Positions 43,657-52,741 of a stretch of 64,000 nt of DNA are shown piece after piece. The first letter of the stretch is position 1, and every line of letters begins with the position of its first letter. The notes under the pieces are model-generated. The model saw nothing but the letters and a program-made list of their open reading frames with translations, did not search any database and was not told the origin of the DNA. The DNA is from Flammeovirga sp. OC4 (GTDB taxonomy: Bacteria; Bacteroidota; Bacteroidia; Cytophagales; Flammeovirgaceae), in assembly GCF_000812565.1 (NCBI RefSeq), contig NZ_JTAM01000037.1, positions 30,985-94,984 on the forward strand, read 5' to 3'. The position numbers and the translations under genes were made by a program.

Positions 43657-44250
43657 TCAATCATCCAGCTCAAACTCCTTCATTTCTTCAGGTGTCATTT
43701 TATGACATGTTGTTAGATGATCGCATATTTCTTGAATTACAAAATCAGTTTCTTCTTTTGTAAGTTTTCCAGCCTTGAAAAATAACACCTCACCAGTTTT
43801 ATCTACTAACAAAATCGTAATTGCATTATTACAATTTCCTGTATTCCACTCTTTTTGTAAAGTGCCTTTTGGGTCAGTCAACACCAATGCATTCGCCTCT
43901 CTTTTAGATCTTTTACGTAGCATCCTCAGCATAAACCTTATGATAGGGTTCGGCAAAGGGGTATCTTTCAGGTTCACAATTCCATAAGCCAGAAACTCAT
44001 CCAATGGAAACTTCCATTGTTTACTCTCAGTGACAAACTCATCATTCTGATGAGGATTATCAGGATCTGGATAAAAAATCAATAAGACCTTTTCCCCAAT
44101 TCCGGGAGTGATGTAAGGTTTATTTTTTAAGTCCCTCAATTCTATTGGGAATATTGTATCTCCCCTCTGTAAAAAACGTTGACTTTCTTTTTCCTGAGCG
44201 AGAAGAGTATTTGCCAGTAAAAAAAGAGCGATAAAAATAAGTTTCTTCAT
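43657..44250 (-). CDS. Thioredoxin-fold secreted protein (YtfJ-like)
   Basis: The signal peptide MKKLIFIALFLLANTLLAQ precedes a ~175-residue thioredoxin-like domain: KVLLIFYPDPDNP in place of the usual WCxxC strand, ANALVLTDPKGTLQKEW, ILLVDKTGEVLFFKAGKLT. The region VNLKDTPLPNPIIRFMLR recalls YtfJ. There is no CxxC, so it is not a classic thiol oxidoreductase; one Cys pair lies near the C-terminus (CDHLTTCHK). A periplasmic chaperone or redox-linked role is possible. It is divergent from the UbiA gene with 140 bases between them. Confidence 0.72.
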   Translation of the reverse strand: MKKLIFIALFLLANTLLAQEKESQRFLQRGDTIFPIELRDLKNKPYITPGIGEKVLLIFYPDPDNPHQNDEFVTESKQWKFPLDEFLAYGIVNLKDTPLPNPIIRFMLRMLRKRSKREANALVLTDPKGTLQKEWNTGNCNNAITILLVDKTGEVLFFKAGKLTKEETDFVIQEICDHLTTCHKMTPEEMKEFELDD

Positions 44251-44390
44251 TGTAGAAAAATAAACCGATGCTTAACAAACAATCAAAATGCAGAATTGTT
44301 TTTTATTGTACTTATATGTTTTAACTTATACAAAAGTCAGTACATCCTTAAAACTCTCGTAATCTGAGCGTTTAAAGAACACAAATTATT

Positions 44391-45290
44391 ATGAAATTTG
44401 ACCAACAAACAATTAAAAATACTATTATTCTTCTCAGAGTCCCTTTTTCAATTTACTTAATGCCTGTTTATTTTTTTGCACTAAGTCAAACAAAGGAAGT
44501 TGATTGGGTAAATGCTTTAATCGTTTTTTTAGTATTACATCTTTTGGTTTACCCTGCAAGCAATGGGTACAACAGCTATATGGATAGAGATACAGAGAGT
44601 ATAGGCGGTATTGAGAAACCTCCACTGCCCAGCAATCTGCTTTTTTGGTGTACTCTGACCATGGATTTTCTTGCGGTCAATATTTCACTTTTCTTTCTTA
44701 ACTCTACATTTACAGTCCTTATGGTTGCTTATATTTTGATGTCAAGGGCTTATAGTTACAAGGGAATTCGATTAAAAAAATATCCAATTCCAGGTTTCTT
44801 AACAGTGTTCATCTTTCAAGGCTTTGTGACATATTGGATGGTAAATGAAGGAATTAGTGCTTCTGAAGATTCATTTTTTCAATCCCATCAAATTTATGCC
44901 GCTTTAGCCACTTCATTTATGATAGGTGGGGCCTACCCTATGTCGCAGATCTACCAACACAAACAGGATGCTGAAAGTGGAGATCAAAGTATCAGCATGA
45001 TGCTCGGTATTAAAGGAACTTTTTATTTTGGTATGATACTGTTTGGTATCGCTGGAGGGCTATTATTCTATTATTTTGAAATCCTACAACAAGGTTCTTT
45101 CATCACTTATATATTATTCTTGCTTCCCCTTCTAATTTGGTTTCAAGTTTGGATGATAAAAACATTTAAAGATGAAAAAGAAGCAAGTTTTCATAACCTC
45201 ATGCGAATGAACAACATATCTGCCTTATGTATGAATTTTTGTTATATATTTTTCGCATTTCAAAACCATCTCGATTTTTCTTGGTTTTAA
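44391..45290 (+). CDS. UbiA family prenyltransferase
   Basis: Integral membrane enzyme that transfers a polyprenyl group onto an aromatic acceptor. About eight membrane segments are visible in 299 residues. The first Asp-rich motif is SNGYNSYMDRDTES (around residues 58-71) and the second QIYQHKQDAESGDQS (around residues 184-198), both placed as in UbiA proteins for Mg-diphosphate binding. It lies 111 bases upstream of the type III polyketide synthase. It therefore likely prenylates the phenolic lipid made by that enzyme, or a derivative, at the membrane. Confidence 0.88.
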   Translation: MKFDQQTIKNTIILLRVPFSIYLMPVYFFALSQTKEVDWVNALIVFLVLHLLVYPASNGYNSYMDRDTESIGGIEKPPLPSNLLFWCTLTMDFLAVNISLFFLNSTFTVLMVAYILMSRAYSYKGIRLKKYPIPGFLTVFIFQGFVTYWMVNEGISASEDSFFQSHQIYAALATSFMIGGAYPMSQIYQHKQDAESGDQSISMMLGIKGTFYFGMILFGIAGGLLFYYFEILQQGSFITYILFLLPLLIWFQVWMIKTFKDEKEASFHNLMRMNNISALCMNFCYIFFAFQNHLDFSWF

Positions 45291-45401
45291 TTATTAATGA
45301 TCAAAAAGCCTTTTTGCACTCTATCTGAAATCAAAGGGTACAAATGAATAATTTTTTCATAATTTAAAATCATAATCTATTATCACTCTTAAAGTACTAA
45401 A

Positions 45402-46451
45402 ATGACCTATATTCATCAAATCGCTACTGCAGTACCAGAAAATAAATACAACCAAAAAGATATTTTGGAATTTATGCAATCTACTTTATCTGAAGAGGAA
45501 CATAGAGAGAAGAAATTAATGGCTTTGGTTTCTAAAAATAGTGGTATTAATACAAGGCATTCCGTTATCAATAACCTTTATGATTATTTCCTAGAAGGTA
45601 CGGTTCCTGATATTGAAAGTAGAATGTCACTGTTTGATCAGGCAGCACTAAAGCTAGGTGTAAAAGCCGTAAAGAAATGTATTTCTGAAAGTCAACTTCA
45701 AGAAATCACACATATTGTTACCGTTTCGTGCACTGGGTTATCTGCACCAGGACTTGAAATTGCTTTGATGAAAGAATTAGAACTACCTTCAAACCTCATT
45801 AGAACTACCGTCAACTTTATGGGCTGTTATGCCGCATTTCATGCTTTAAGAATTGGTGATCAAATCTGTAAAAGTAACCCCAATGCAAAAGTATTGATCG
45901 TCGATGTGGAGTTATGTTCTATTCATTTTCAAAATGAAAAAGACGATGATAATATTCTGGCCAACACTTTGTTTGCTGATGGTGCTGCTGCTGTTTATAT
46001 GTCAAATGACGATACGATTTCATCTATTTATGAAATCGGTAGCTTCTTCTCCAAACTCCTTTTGAGTGGTGAACAGGATATGGCTTGGAAGTTAAGTAAA
46101 ACTGGCTTTCAAATGCGATTAAGTAATTACATTCCAAAGCTGATTGAAAGTGAAATTGCTAATATGCTTTCTGATGTTGTGGCACAAACGGGCTTAGCAT
46201 CTCAAGAACTACAATGGGCATTTCATCCCGGAGGTGTTCGAATTTTAAAAGCAATCAGCAATGTGTTGGAGATTCCAAAAGAGGATATTCAAGCTTCCTA
46301 TGATGTATTAGCAGAACATGGCAATATGTCTTCAGTAACGATCCTTTTTGTATTGCTGCTCATGTCTAAAAATGAATCTACAGGCCCTGTTTTTTCTGCT
46401 GGATTTGGCCCTGGATTAACTATGGAAGCCATGACTTTAAATAAGCTGTAG
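45402..46451 (+). CDS. Type III polyketide synthase
   Basis: Condenses a starter acyl-CoA with malonyl-CoA units to give resorcinols, pyrones or phloroglucinols. The 349-residue protein has the Cys-His-Asn triad: Cys142 in NFMGCYAAFHALR, His275 in WAFHPGGVRILKA, and Asn308 in EHGNMSSVTILF. The TVSCTGLSAPGLE block is also typical. It is followed after 2 bases by a methyltransferase and then by an FAD oxidoreductase, the order of srsA-srsB-srsC in Streptomyces griseus, where alkylresorcinol-derived quinones are produced. The starter chain length is not predictable from sequence by eye. Confidence 0.92.
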   Translation: MTYIHQIATAVPENKYNQKDILEFMQSTLSEEEHREKKLMALVSKNSGINTRHSVINNLYDYFLEGTVPDIESRMSLFDQAALKLGVKAVKKCISESQLQEITHIVTVSCTGLSAPGLEIALMKELELPSNLIRTTVNFMGCYAAFHALRIGDQICKSNPNAKVLIVDVELCSIHFQNEKDDDNILANTLFADGAAAVYMSNDDTISSIYEIGSFFSKLLLSGEQDMAWKLSKTGFQMRLSNYIPKLIESEIANMLSDVVAQTGLASQELQWAFHPGGVRILKAISNVLEIPKEDIQASYDVLAEHGNMSSVTILFVLLLMSKNESTGPVFSAGFGPGLTMEAMTLNKL

Positions 46452-46453
46452 AC

Positions 46454-47149
46454 ATGATTAACTTAGAAACACGTTCCAAAGAATTAGAATTATTAGATCA
46501 ACCACAAATTCCAACACCGGACTTATATCAAAACCTTAAAGAATTACATTTTATCAATACTTATTTAGGAGGGTATCAAGTTGTATTTGAAGGCATCAAA
46601 AAAATCCTTCAAAACACTTCCAAAGGACAAAAAGTGAGAATCTTAGATATTGGCAGTGGCGGTGGAGATACTTTAAAAGCTATTTATCAGCATTTCAAAT
46701 CGGATTATCAACTAGAATTGGTGGGTGTAGATCTAAAAGAAGATTGTATTCAATATGCTTCAGAAAACTGTAAAGCATTGCCCATTCGTTTTGTACAATC
46801 TGACTACAGGGACTATTTGTCTGAAGGAAACTCTTTTGATTTGATCATTTGTAGTCTTTTTTGTCATCACTTACCTTCAGAAGACTTATCGGAGTTGTTT
46901 TTTAAGATCAACAAAAATGCATTGAAAGGATGTATAATGAATGATCTACACCGACACTTTTTAGCTTATTATAGTATTAAATGGCTGACAAAAGCCTTCT
47001 CAAAATCTTATTTAGTTAAAAATGATGCTTGTCTTTCTGTTGCTCGAAGTTTCTCAAAAAAAGACATTCAAAATATTATGAATAATGCCCAAATCACTAA
47101 TTACAAATTGTATTGGAAGTGGGCTTTTCGTTGGCTTTTAATTTTTTAG
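46454..47149 (+). CDS. SAM methyltransferase of the type III PKS operon
   Basis: 231 residues with motif I RILDIGSGGGDTLKAI (about residues 60-75), the ribose-binding acidic residue in LVGVDLKEDCIQYA and motif IV FDLIICSLFCHHL. It overlaps nothing but follows the PKS stop by 2 bases and directly abuts the oxidoreductase gene, so translation is probably coupled. By analogy with SrsB it should methylate the phenolic ring or hydroxyl of the polyketide product. No membrane segment except a slightly hydrophobic C-terminus (WAFRWLLIF). Confidence 0.88.
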   Translation: MINLETRSKELELLDQPQIPTPDLYQNLKELHFINTYLGGYQVVFEGIKKILQNTSKGQKVRILDIGSGGGDTLKAIYQHFKSDYQLELVGVDLKEDCIQYASENCKALPIRFVQSDYRDYLSEGNSFDLIICSLFCHHLPSEDLSELFFKINKNALKGCIMNDLHRHFLAYYSIKWLTKAFSKSYLVKNDACLSVARSFSKKDIQNIMNNAQITNYKLYWKWAFRWLLIF

Positions 47150-47152
47150 GTG

Positions 47153-48271
47153 ATGTATGATGTATGTATAATTGGAGGTGGTTTAGGAGGTCTCTCACTA
47201 AGCATCCAAATGGCTGACCTTGGCTGGAATGTTTTACTCTTGGAAAAGAAAGAATATCCTTTTCATCGGGTTTGCGGCGAATATGTCGCGGCCGAATCAT
47301 GGGACTTTTTGAGAAGAATTGGCATTGATGACAACACATTACATTTACCTAAAATTACAGACCTTTTAGTCAGTGCACCTAACGGAGAATATTTAGAAAG
47401 TGATTTAACCTCTGGAGGAATTGGTATTAGCCGCCATTTATTAGATGATTCTTTATATAAAATTGCTCTTCAAAAAGGAGTCACTGTTTTAACAAAAACC
47501 ACTGCACAGTCTATACTGGAAATCTATCAGTACTGGGAAATCACTACGCAAAAAGACACGTACATTGCTCGAAGTGTAGTGGGTGCTTTCGGTAAAAGAT
47601 CAAACCTTGACCACAGACTCAACAGGTCTTATATTGACAATAGCAAATCGAGATTAAATCATTTTGTAGCAGTAAAATACCACCTTAAAGGCGATTTTGA
47701 TGACCATAAAATTGAGCTGCATAACTTTGAAGGTGGATATTGTGGTCTCTCAAAAGTAGAAAATGATATTTTATGCATGTGTTACATGGTAAGTGGCAAA
47801 GTATTTCATAGAGAAGGAAATATTGAAAACTTAGAGAACAACGTTCTTCAGAAAAATCCTTTCCTTAAGAAATACCTTCAATATACACGTCTTTGGAAAA
47901 AACCTTTAAGTATTGCTCAAATTGATTTTTCAAAAAAAGATATCATCGAAAAAAACATTCCTATGATTGGCGATGCCTCAGGTCTAATCGCCCCTCTATG
48001 TGGCAATGGAATGAGTATGTCCATGCATGCCAGCGTGATCATCGCTCCACTCCTCGATCAATATTTAAACGATGAATTGATATGGAGTGAAATGAATGAA
48101 GAATATGCAAGACAATGGAAGTATCATTTTAAAACAAGACTTAAAGCGGGTAGACTCCTTCAGCAATCATTTGGTAAAAACTTTATCACCAACATCGTTC
48201 TACAGGTATTGAAAGGTTCAAACAAAGCCACTCAAAAAATAATAGCAGCAACACATGGAGAAGCATTCTAA
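47153..48271 (+). CDS. FAD-dependent oxidoreductase of the type III PKS operon
   Basis: The N-terminal dinucleotide fold is VCIIGGGLGGLSLSIQMA, then LLEKKEYPFHRVCGEY, the arrangement of geranylgeranyl-reductase-like and aromatic hydroxylase flavoproteins. The second FAD motif is MIGDASGLIAPLCGNGM. The gene has a GTG at 47150 and an ATG at 47153 directly after the TAG of the methyltransferase; I use the ATG. By comparison with SrsC it likely hydroxylates the methylated resorcinol to give a hydroquinone or quinone; reduction of prenyl double bonds is the alternative suggested by the geranylgeranyl reductase similarity. Confidence 0.86.
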   Translation: MYDVCIIGGGLGGLSLSIQMADLGWNVLLLEKKEYPFHRVCGEYVAAESWDFLRRIGIDDNTLHLPKITDLLVSAPNGEYLESDLTSGGIGISRHLLDDSLYKIALQKGVTVLTKTTAQSILEIYQYWEITTQKDTYIARSVVGAFGKRSNLDHRLNRSYIDNSKSRLNHFVAVKYHLKGDFDDHKIELHNFEGGYCGLSKVENDILCMCYMVSGKVFHREGNIENLENNVLQKNPFLKKYLQYTRLWKKPLSIAQIDFSKKDIIEKNIPMIGDASGLIAPLCGNGMSMSMHASVIIAPLLDQYLNDELIWSEMNEEYARQWKYHFKTRLKAGRLLQQSFGKNFITNIVLQVLKGSNKATQKIIAATHGEAF

Positions 48272-48286
48272 TACTATAACCTCAGA

Positions 48287-49198
48287 TTAAACCTCCTTCA
48301 AAGGTACTCCTGTCTCTTGCATTGAAACCCTTTTTACTTCTTCAATGATTTCACCTGTTCTTAAGATTTCCTTTTTTAAGAAACCCCCAATTTCCGCTTC
48401 TACTAAGGGGCCTTTTGTGATGCCTCCTCTTATATTTTGGATCTTAAAGTTATGAGGAAGTTGTAATAATTGTCGGAAGAAGGATACTCCTTGATCATAA
48501 AAATTATACTCCTTGGTATTTTCCCAAAGGCATAACATACCATCTAAATCATAAGACGCAATTGTACCTTGGTATTTTGGTAAAATTTGATTGACTTGAT
48601 GTGTATAATCTTGAAGTGCTTTTAATTGACCATTAATTTCGGACACACCATAATTCCACCTTACATACAAGGCGACATATTCTTTTTGCTTGGGTTTATA
48701 AAATCTTGAAAATACCATATCAAAAAGCTCAGTTGTACCCATAAATTTGTCTACTTCAAATATAAAATGGTATAACCCAAAAAGAACAAACATATAAATC
48801 CATCTGGCTAGGAAAAAATTGGAATTAAAAGAAGCAATAAGATGATGTAAAGCTTCTCTGAAAGTAAGATCATCCGAAACCATTCCTTTGATAATATCCT
48901 CTAGCACAATAGCCATAAAAATTACCACAGTATAAAGTAGTGATTTCATTATGACCACATTCAAAAGTTTTGTCCGACCTAGTTTTAGGTCTATTCCAAC
49001 AGTTTCAAGAATAACTACAATTTTACCGATAAGAGCTGCAGAAAAGGTGGCAGCACCAAAATATCCTACCTTTAACTCTACTTCCTTTACCATCAAACCT
49101 ACCAAAAGTACTAACAGATTGAATCCGATGGCAAAGTAAGATGTTACTAAAAAGGTCTTTTTTACTTCGTGAATAATTTTGTCTTTGAGCTTACTCAT
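48287..49198 (-). CDS. Membrane protein with degenerate nucleotidyl-cyclase-like domain
   Basis: The first ~145 residues hold four hydrophobic segments (YFAIGFNLLVLLVGLMV; SAALIGKIVVILETVG; SLLYTVVIFMAIVLED; WIYMFVLFGLYHFIF). The C-terminal ~130 residues follow the order of class III adenylate/guanylate cyclases (ALYVRWNYGV, then SYDLDGMLCLWENT, GGITKGPLVEAEIG and ILRTGEIIEEVKRV). However the first metal Asp of the normal F-x-D-I-x-G-F motif is missing, so catalysis is unlikely. It overlaps the MATE gene by 8 bases and is likely co-translated with it. A nucleotide-binding sensor role is an inference. Confidence 0.65.
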   Translation of the reverse strand: MSKLKDKIIHEVKKTFLVTSYFAIGFNLLVLLVGLMVKEVELKVGYFGAATFSAALIGKIVVILETVGIDLKLGRTKLLNVVIMKSLLYTVVIFMAIVLEDIIKGMVSDDLTFREALHHLIASFNSNFFLARWIYMFVLFGLYHFIFEVDKFMGTTELFDMVFSRFYKPKQKEYVALYVRWNYGVSEINGQLKALQDYTHQVNQILPKYQGTIASYDLDGMLCLWENTKEYNFYDQGVSFFRQLLQLPHNFKIQNIRGGITKGPLVEAEIGGFLKKEILRTGEIIEEVKRVSMQETGVPLKEV

Positions 49199-50561
49199 TT
49201 CTCTTTGGTTCGTGTTTTTGAATATAATTATTTAATCTACTCATTTTATCTTTCATATAATACCCCGAAACAATAATTGAACAGATATCTGACACAAAAA
49301 ATGAAACCCATGTTCCTTTTAAGCCCCAAAAGTAGGAGAAGATTAAAACCATTGGTATTCTGAATAATACTTGTCGGTTTAATGTCAGTAGTAGTGCATC
49401 TTTTGCTCGACCTAAAGCTTGTGCAAACATACTCGAAATCACACCAATGCCTATTAAAGGCAGTGCAAGCATGACTCCATAAATTGCGGGTATACTCTGT
49501 TTTATAAGTTCATCATTTTTTGTAAACAGAGAAGTTAATTCTGTATCAAAGAAAAAGATAACAGCAACGATTACTGTATTGATAATGATACCGTACTTGA
49601 TAGATTCATAAATGACTTGCCGTACTCTTTTAAAATCCCTAGAACCATAGTTGTAACTACAAATGGTTAGAAACCCTTGTGCAAGACCAATAATTGGGAA
49701 CGTAGCTAACATAAATAATCGGCTGATGATACCATACACCGCCACACTAATTTCCCCGCCATAATCAAACAAGATGTGATTTAAAAGTATTGCAATAATA
49801 CTGGACGATCCCTGCCTTGCAAATGATGCTGTCCCCAAAGCCAATGTCTCTTTAATAATTTCTGCATCCCACACAAAAGCGGCCGCAGTAAACTTAAGAA
49901 CAGTGTCTTGAAATAGATAATAATAGGCAATGTATAAGAAACCAAAAATATAAGAAAATAAGGTAGCTATGGCTGCTCCTTTCATTCCTAATCCAAATCC
50001 CGCTATAAAAATGGGATCCAAAATCATATTTGTGACACCCGGCACAATCATGGCCATCATTGCCTTTTTTGCCTTCCCTTCAGAACGGATGCCATTATTA
50101 CTCATGATTGACAACGTAAGAAATGGCATTCCCCATATAACAATAGCATAGTACTCTTGAGCATAGGAATAGATTTCTCCGTTGGCTCCAAAAAACAGTA
50201 AAAGTCGTTCTTCGAATAAAAAGCCGATTACAATAGCAATAAGAGTCAAACCAAGAGTAAGTAAAGTTTGATTTCCCAGAATCTTTACGGCCCGTTTAGG
50301 ATCATGACCTCCTAAAGCTCTAGCAATCAAAGATGCTCCTCCCATGCCTATGGCCATACCAATACTTTGAATCAACATTACTAAAGGGGCTACTACAGAA
50401 ATTCCGGCAATACCCAATGCTCCTACCCATCGACCAATAAAAAAAGTGTCGACCATTTGATAAAGCACAATGACCATCATTCCTGTTGCCGCTGGTACCG
50501 AAAGTTTGATTAATAGACTTCTTATCTTTTCTTTTCCTAAATCAGGGTTATCATTGCTCAT
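49191..50561 (-). CDS. MATE family multidrug/sodium efflux transporter
   Basis: A 12-segment inner-membrane exporter driven by Na+ or H+. The 457-residue protein from the ATG at 50561 begins MSNDNPDLGKEKIRSLLIKL and shows MATE landmarks (MVDTFFIGRWVGALGIAGIS; SLIARALGGHDPKRA; NNGIRSEGKAKKAM; GMKGAAIATLFSY). An in-frame extension to 50636 would overlap the histidine kinase gene and lacks the family pattern, so I reject it. The gene lies 13 bases after the kinase stop; regulation of efflux by that kinase is plausible. Confidence 0.92.
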   Translation of the reverse strand: MSNDNPDLGKEKIRSLLIKLSVPAATGMMVIVLYQMVDTFFIGRWVGALGIAGISVVAPLVMLIQSIGMAIGMGGASLIARALGGHDPKRAVKILGNQTLLTLGLTLIAIVIGFLFEERLLLFFGANGEIYSYAQEYYAIVIWGMPFLTLSIMSNNGIRSEGKAKKAMMAMIVPGVTNMILDPIFIAGFGLGMKGAAIATLFSYIFGFLYIAYYYLFQDTVLKFTAAAFVWDAEIIKETLALGTASFARQGSSSIIAILLNHILFDYGGEISVAVYGIISRLFMLATFPIIGLAQGFLTICSYNYGSRDFKRVRQVIYESIKYGIIINTVIVAVIFFFDTELTSLFTKNDELIKQSIPAIYGVMLALPLIGIGVISSMFAQALGRAKDALLLTLNRQVLFRIPMVLIFSYFWGLKGTWVSFFVSDICSIIVSGYYMKDKMSRLNNYIQKHEPKRNE

Positions 50562-50574
50562 TGTTTGATTTTGT

Positions 50575-52179
50575 TTAGTTAAATGGAATTGCAATCCTAA
50601 AAACTGACCCTTTTCCCTCTTCTGATTCACACACAATCACACCACCATGCATTTCCACAAATTCTTTGGCAATAACAAGGCCTAATCCTGTCCCTTGAAC
50701 ATGTTCAGTGTTACTTGCTCTAAAAAATGATTCAAAAAGATTCGAGAAGTCAGAAAGAGGGATACCAATTCCATGATCCTCAACTTCAATTCTCAATGCT
50801 TCTTCAGATGAAAATAATCGCAGGTAAACTTCCTTATTAGAATATTTTATGGCATTTGAAACTAAATTATCCAAAACATGCCCCATTAATGTGGGGTCAA
50901 TCCAAACTTCATTTCTCTTCACTTCTTTTAGAAGAATAATATCTTGTTGCGGACGTGTTCTATTATTAAATTCCGTCAAGTATTCGTCAATAAATTGGTC
51001 TATCGAAATATTTTGAGGAGCAAAAGGAGTTTTCCCTGCTTCAATTTTACCTAGTTGTAACACCTCATCCAAAAGTAAGTTGAGTCTTTTGGATTCCGAA
51101 CGCATCCTTTTAAAGAATTTTTCTATTTTAAGATCTCCAAGATTCAATGCCCTCTTTTTGAGTGCTAGTTCAATGATATCCATATTGGTCATAATTGTAG
51201 CTAGAGGCGTTTTGAATTCATGTGAAGCCATCGAAATAAACTTTGAACGCATCTCATTGAGCTCTTTTTCTCTGTCTAAATTTTTTCTTAGCTCTGTCTC
51301 TATTTTCTTTTGATCCATCATATTTCGGATGATCATAAAGTAAACGATCTGTTGAGAAATTGGTAATAAAGTCAAGCTTATTTCAGTAGAAAACTCTTCT
51401 CCATTGGATGTGAAAAATTGCCACTCAAAACGTAATTCTCCCTGAGCATCACAACTTTTTTGCATGGACTTAAATAAAGCAATAGATCTACCTCCCTTCA
51501 TTTGCTCTCTAGGAGCGTGCCTACTCAGCCAGTTGTAAAAAGAAATTTCATTCACCTTACCAAAAAGGTTGGTGACTTTTTCATTATAAATAGAAATATT
51601 GAATTGACTATCCAATAAAAAATAAGCATCGGAAGATTTATCAAAAATGGTTTTAAACTTTTCCTTTTTCAACCGTAACTCATCTTTTTTGATATGAAGA
51701 AGCTCCTTTAATTCAAAGTTTAAATTTGATAATTTTTGTTCCTTTCGTTTAAGCTCAGTTATATCTTTGATAAGCATCAAAGAAGCATTTTTATCAACAG
51801 GTAGGCATTTTAAATCATAAGCATCATTCCCCAGTTGATATTCATAAGAACCATAATGATCGGGAATGTCTTTCTTTAAATCATGAATAACCTCATTTGT
51901 AATTGGATAAATTGCACTATTTAAGGTTGACTTCAGTGCCGTATCATCATTGGCAAATGTCAGCTTCCAGTTTTTATCAAAAACAAAAACATGATCATAA
52001 AGCTTCTGTAATAGAAAATAAGAAGAATTTGAGTTTTTAGCATCAAGAATAAATAATAACAAAAAGACGGTTTCCAAACTTAGACCTATTCCACCAATAA
52101 GTCTTGTGCGAGGAAAAACGAGTAGAATTGTCAATAAGATCAGTGATGCTATAGAGAATATTTTAGTCTTAGTATTCAA
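50575..52179 (-). CDS. PAS-domain sensor histidine kinase
   Basis: 534 residues: two short membrane segments near the N-terminus (IFSIASLILLTILLVFP; IGGIGLSLETVFLLLFIL), a PAS-like region to ~130, a coiled coil, a second PAS (FKTIFDKSSDAYFLLDSQ), HisKA (MASHEFKTPLATI with the phospho-His) and HATPase (LVSNAIKYSN, DHGIGIPLSD, GTGLGLVIAKEF). The start codon is TTG at 52179; an in-frame stop precedes it and no ATG is nearby. No response regulator is adjacent, so it is an orphan kinase. It leads a leftward group with the MATE pump and cyclase-like protein. Confidence 0.9.
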   Translation of the reverse strand: MNTKTKIFSIASLILLTILLVFPRTRLIGGIGLSLETVFLLLFILDAKNSNSSYFLLQKLYDHVFVFDKNWKLTFANDDTALKSTLNSAIYPITNEVIHDLKKDIPDHYGSYEYQLGNDAYDLKCLPVDKNASLMLIKDITELKRKEQKLSNLNFELKELLHIKKDELRLKKEKFKTIFDKSSDAYFLLDSQFNISIYNEKVTNLFGKVNEISFYNWLSRHAPREQMKGGRSIALFKSMQKSCDAQGELRFEWQFFTSNGEEFSTEISLTLLPISQQIVYFMIIRNMMDQKKIETELRKNLDREKELNEMRSKFISMASHEFKTPLATIMTNMDIIELALKKRALNLGDLKIEKFFKRMRSESKRLNLLLDEVLQLGKIEAGKTPFAPQNISIDQFIDEYLTEFNNRTRPQQDIILLKEVKRNEVWIDPTLMGHVLDNLVSNAIKYSNKEVYLRLFSSEEALRIEVEDHGIGIPLSDFSNLFESFFRASNTEHVQGTGLGLVIAKEFVEMHGGVIVCESEEGKGSVFRIAIPFN

Positions 52180-52253
52180 GCAATAAAATGATTAGGTAGT
52201 ATTTTATGTAAGTATATATATGATAATAAATTACATAAAATACTTCAAATCAC

Positions 52254-52736
52254 CTATTTCACTTTAGAAACATGATATTTTTTAAACCTTGAATCCATAA
52301 ACTTTACAACTTCAGGGAAATTTGTCATTTCTCTATTCGAAATAACGATAGGTTGGCCAATTTTTGTTTGAAGTACCAAAACATCAAATTGCTTCTTTCC
52401 TATTGTCTTTTGCTTCACCTCCCAAAAAAGTAAATACTTGGTTAAGTCTGTTTCAAAAGAAGAACCAACTCTCAAAGGGTATTTCTCTATCACAATATTT
52501 CCTTTAAAAGTGACTGTCTTATAGACAAACATTATTCTTACAAACATGAATAATGTGATGATTGAGGTAGAAAGTAGTAGTAGTAATTTATACCATTCAA
52601 AACCTCCGATTGTCATCCATCTTACGGTACCAAAAGTGATAGTAATAAGGATAAAGACAAATAATCCAAGAGCAAAAAATGCTGGTGTTTTAGGGTAAGA
52701 GACTATGGCCTTACTATTTACTTTATGCTTTTTCAT
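52254..52736 (-). CDS. Small membrane protein, PH-like domain candidate
   Basis: From the ATG at 52736 the 160-residue product (MKKHKVNSKAIVSYPKTPAF) has two close membrane segments (FFALGLFVFILITITFGTV; LLLLLSTSIITLFMFVRIM). These are followed by a cytosolic beta-strand-rich C-terminal domain (TVTFKGNIVIEKYPLRVG; KQFDVLVLQTKIGQPIVIS) like bacterial PH/YdbT-type domains. An in-frame extension to 52817 overlaps the upstream gene and is not credible. It follows the HupE-like gene by 5 bases, so the two are one operon. The function is unknown. Confidence 0.7.
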   Translation of the reverse strand: MKKHKVNSKAIVSYPKTPAFFALGLFVFILITITFGTVRWMTIGGFEWYKLLLLLSTSIITLFMFVRIMFVYKTVTFKGNIVIEKYPLRVGSSFETDLTKYLLFWEVKQKTIGKKQFDVLVLQTKIGQPIVISNREMTNFPEVVKFMDSRFKKYHVSKVK

Positions 52737-52741
52737 TGTGC

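Noticed and set aside
50562..50636. N-terminal extension of the MATE transporter
   Set aside because: It overlaps the upstream kinase by about 60 bases and is not MATE-like; MSNDNPDLG at 50561 is the natural start.
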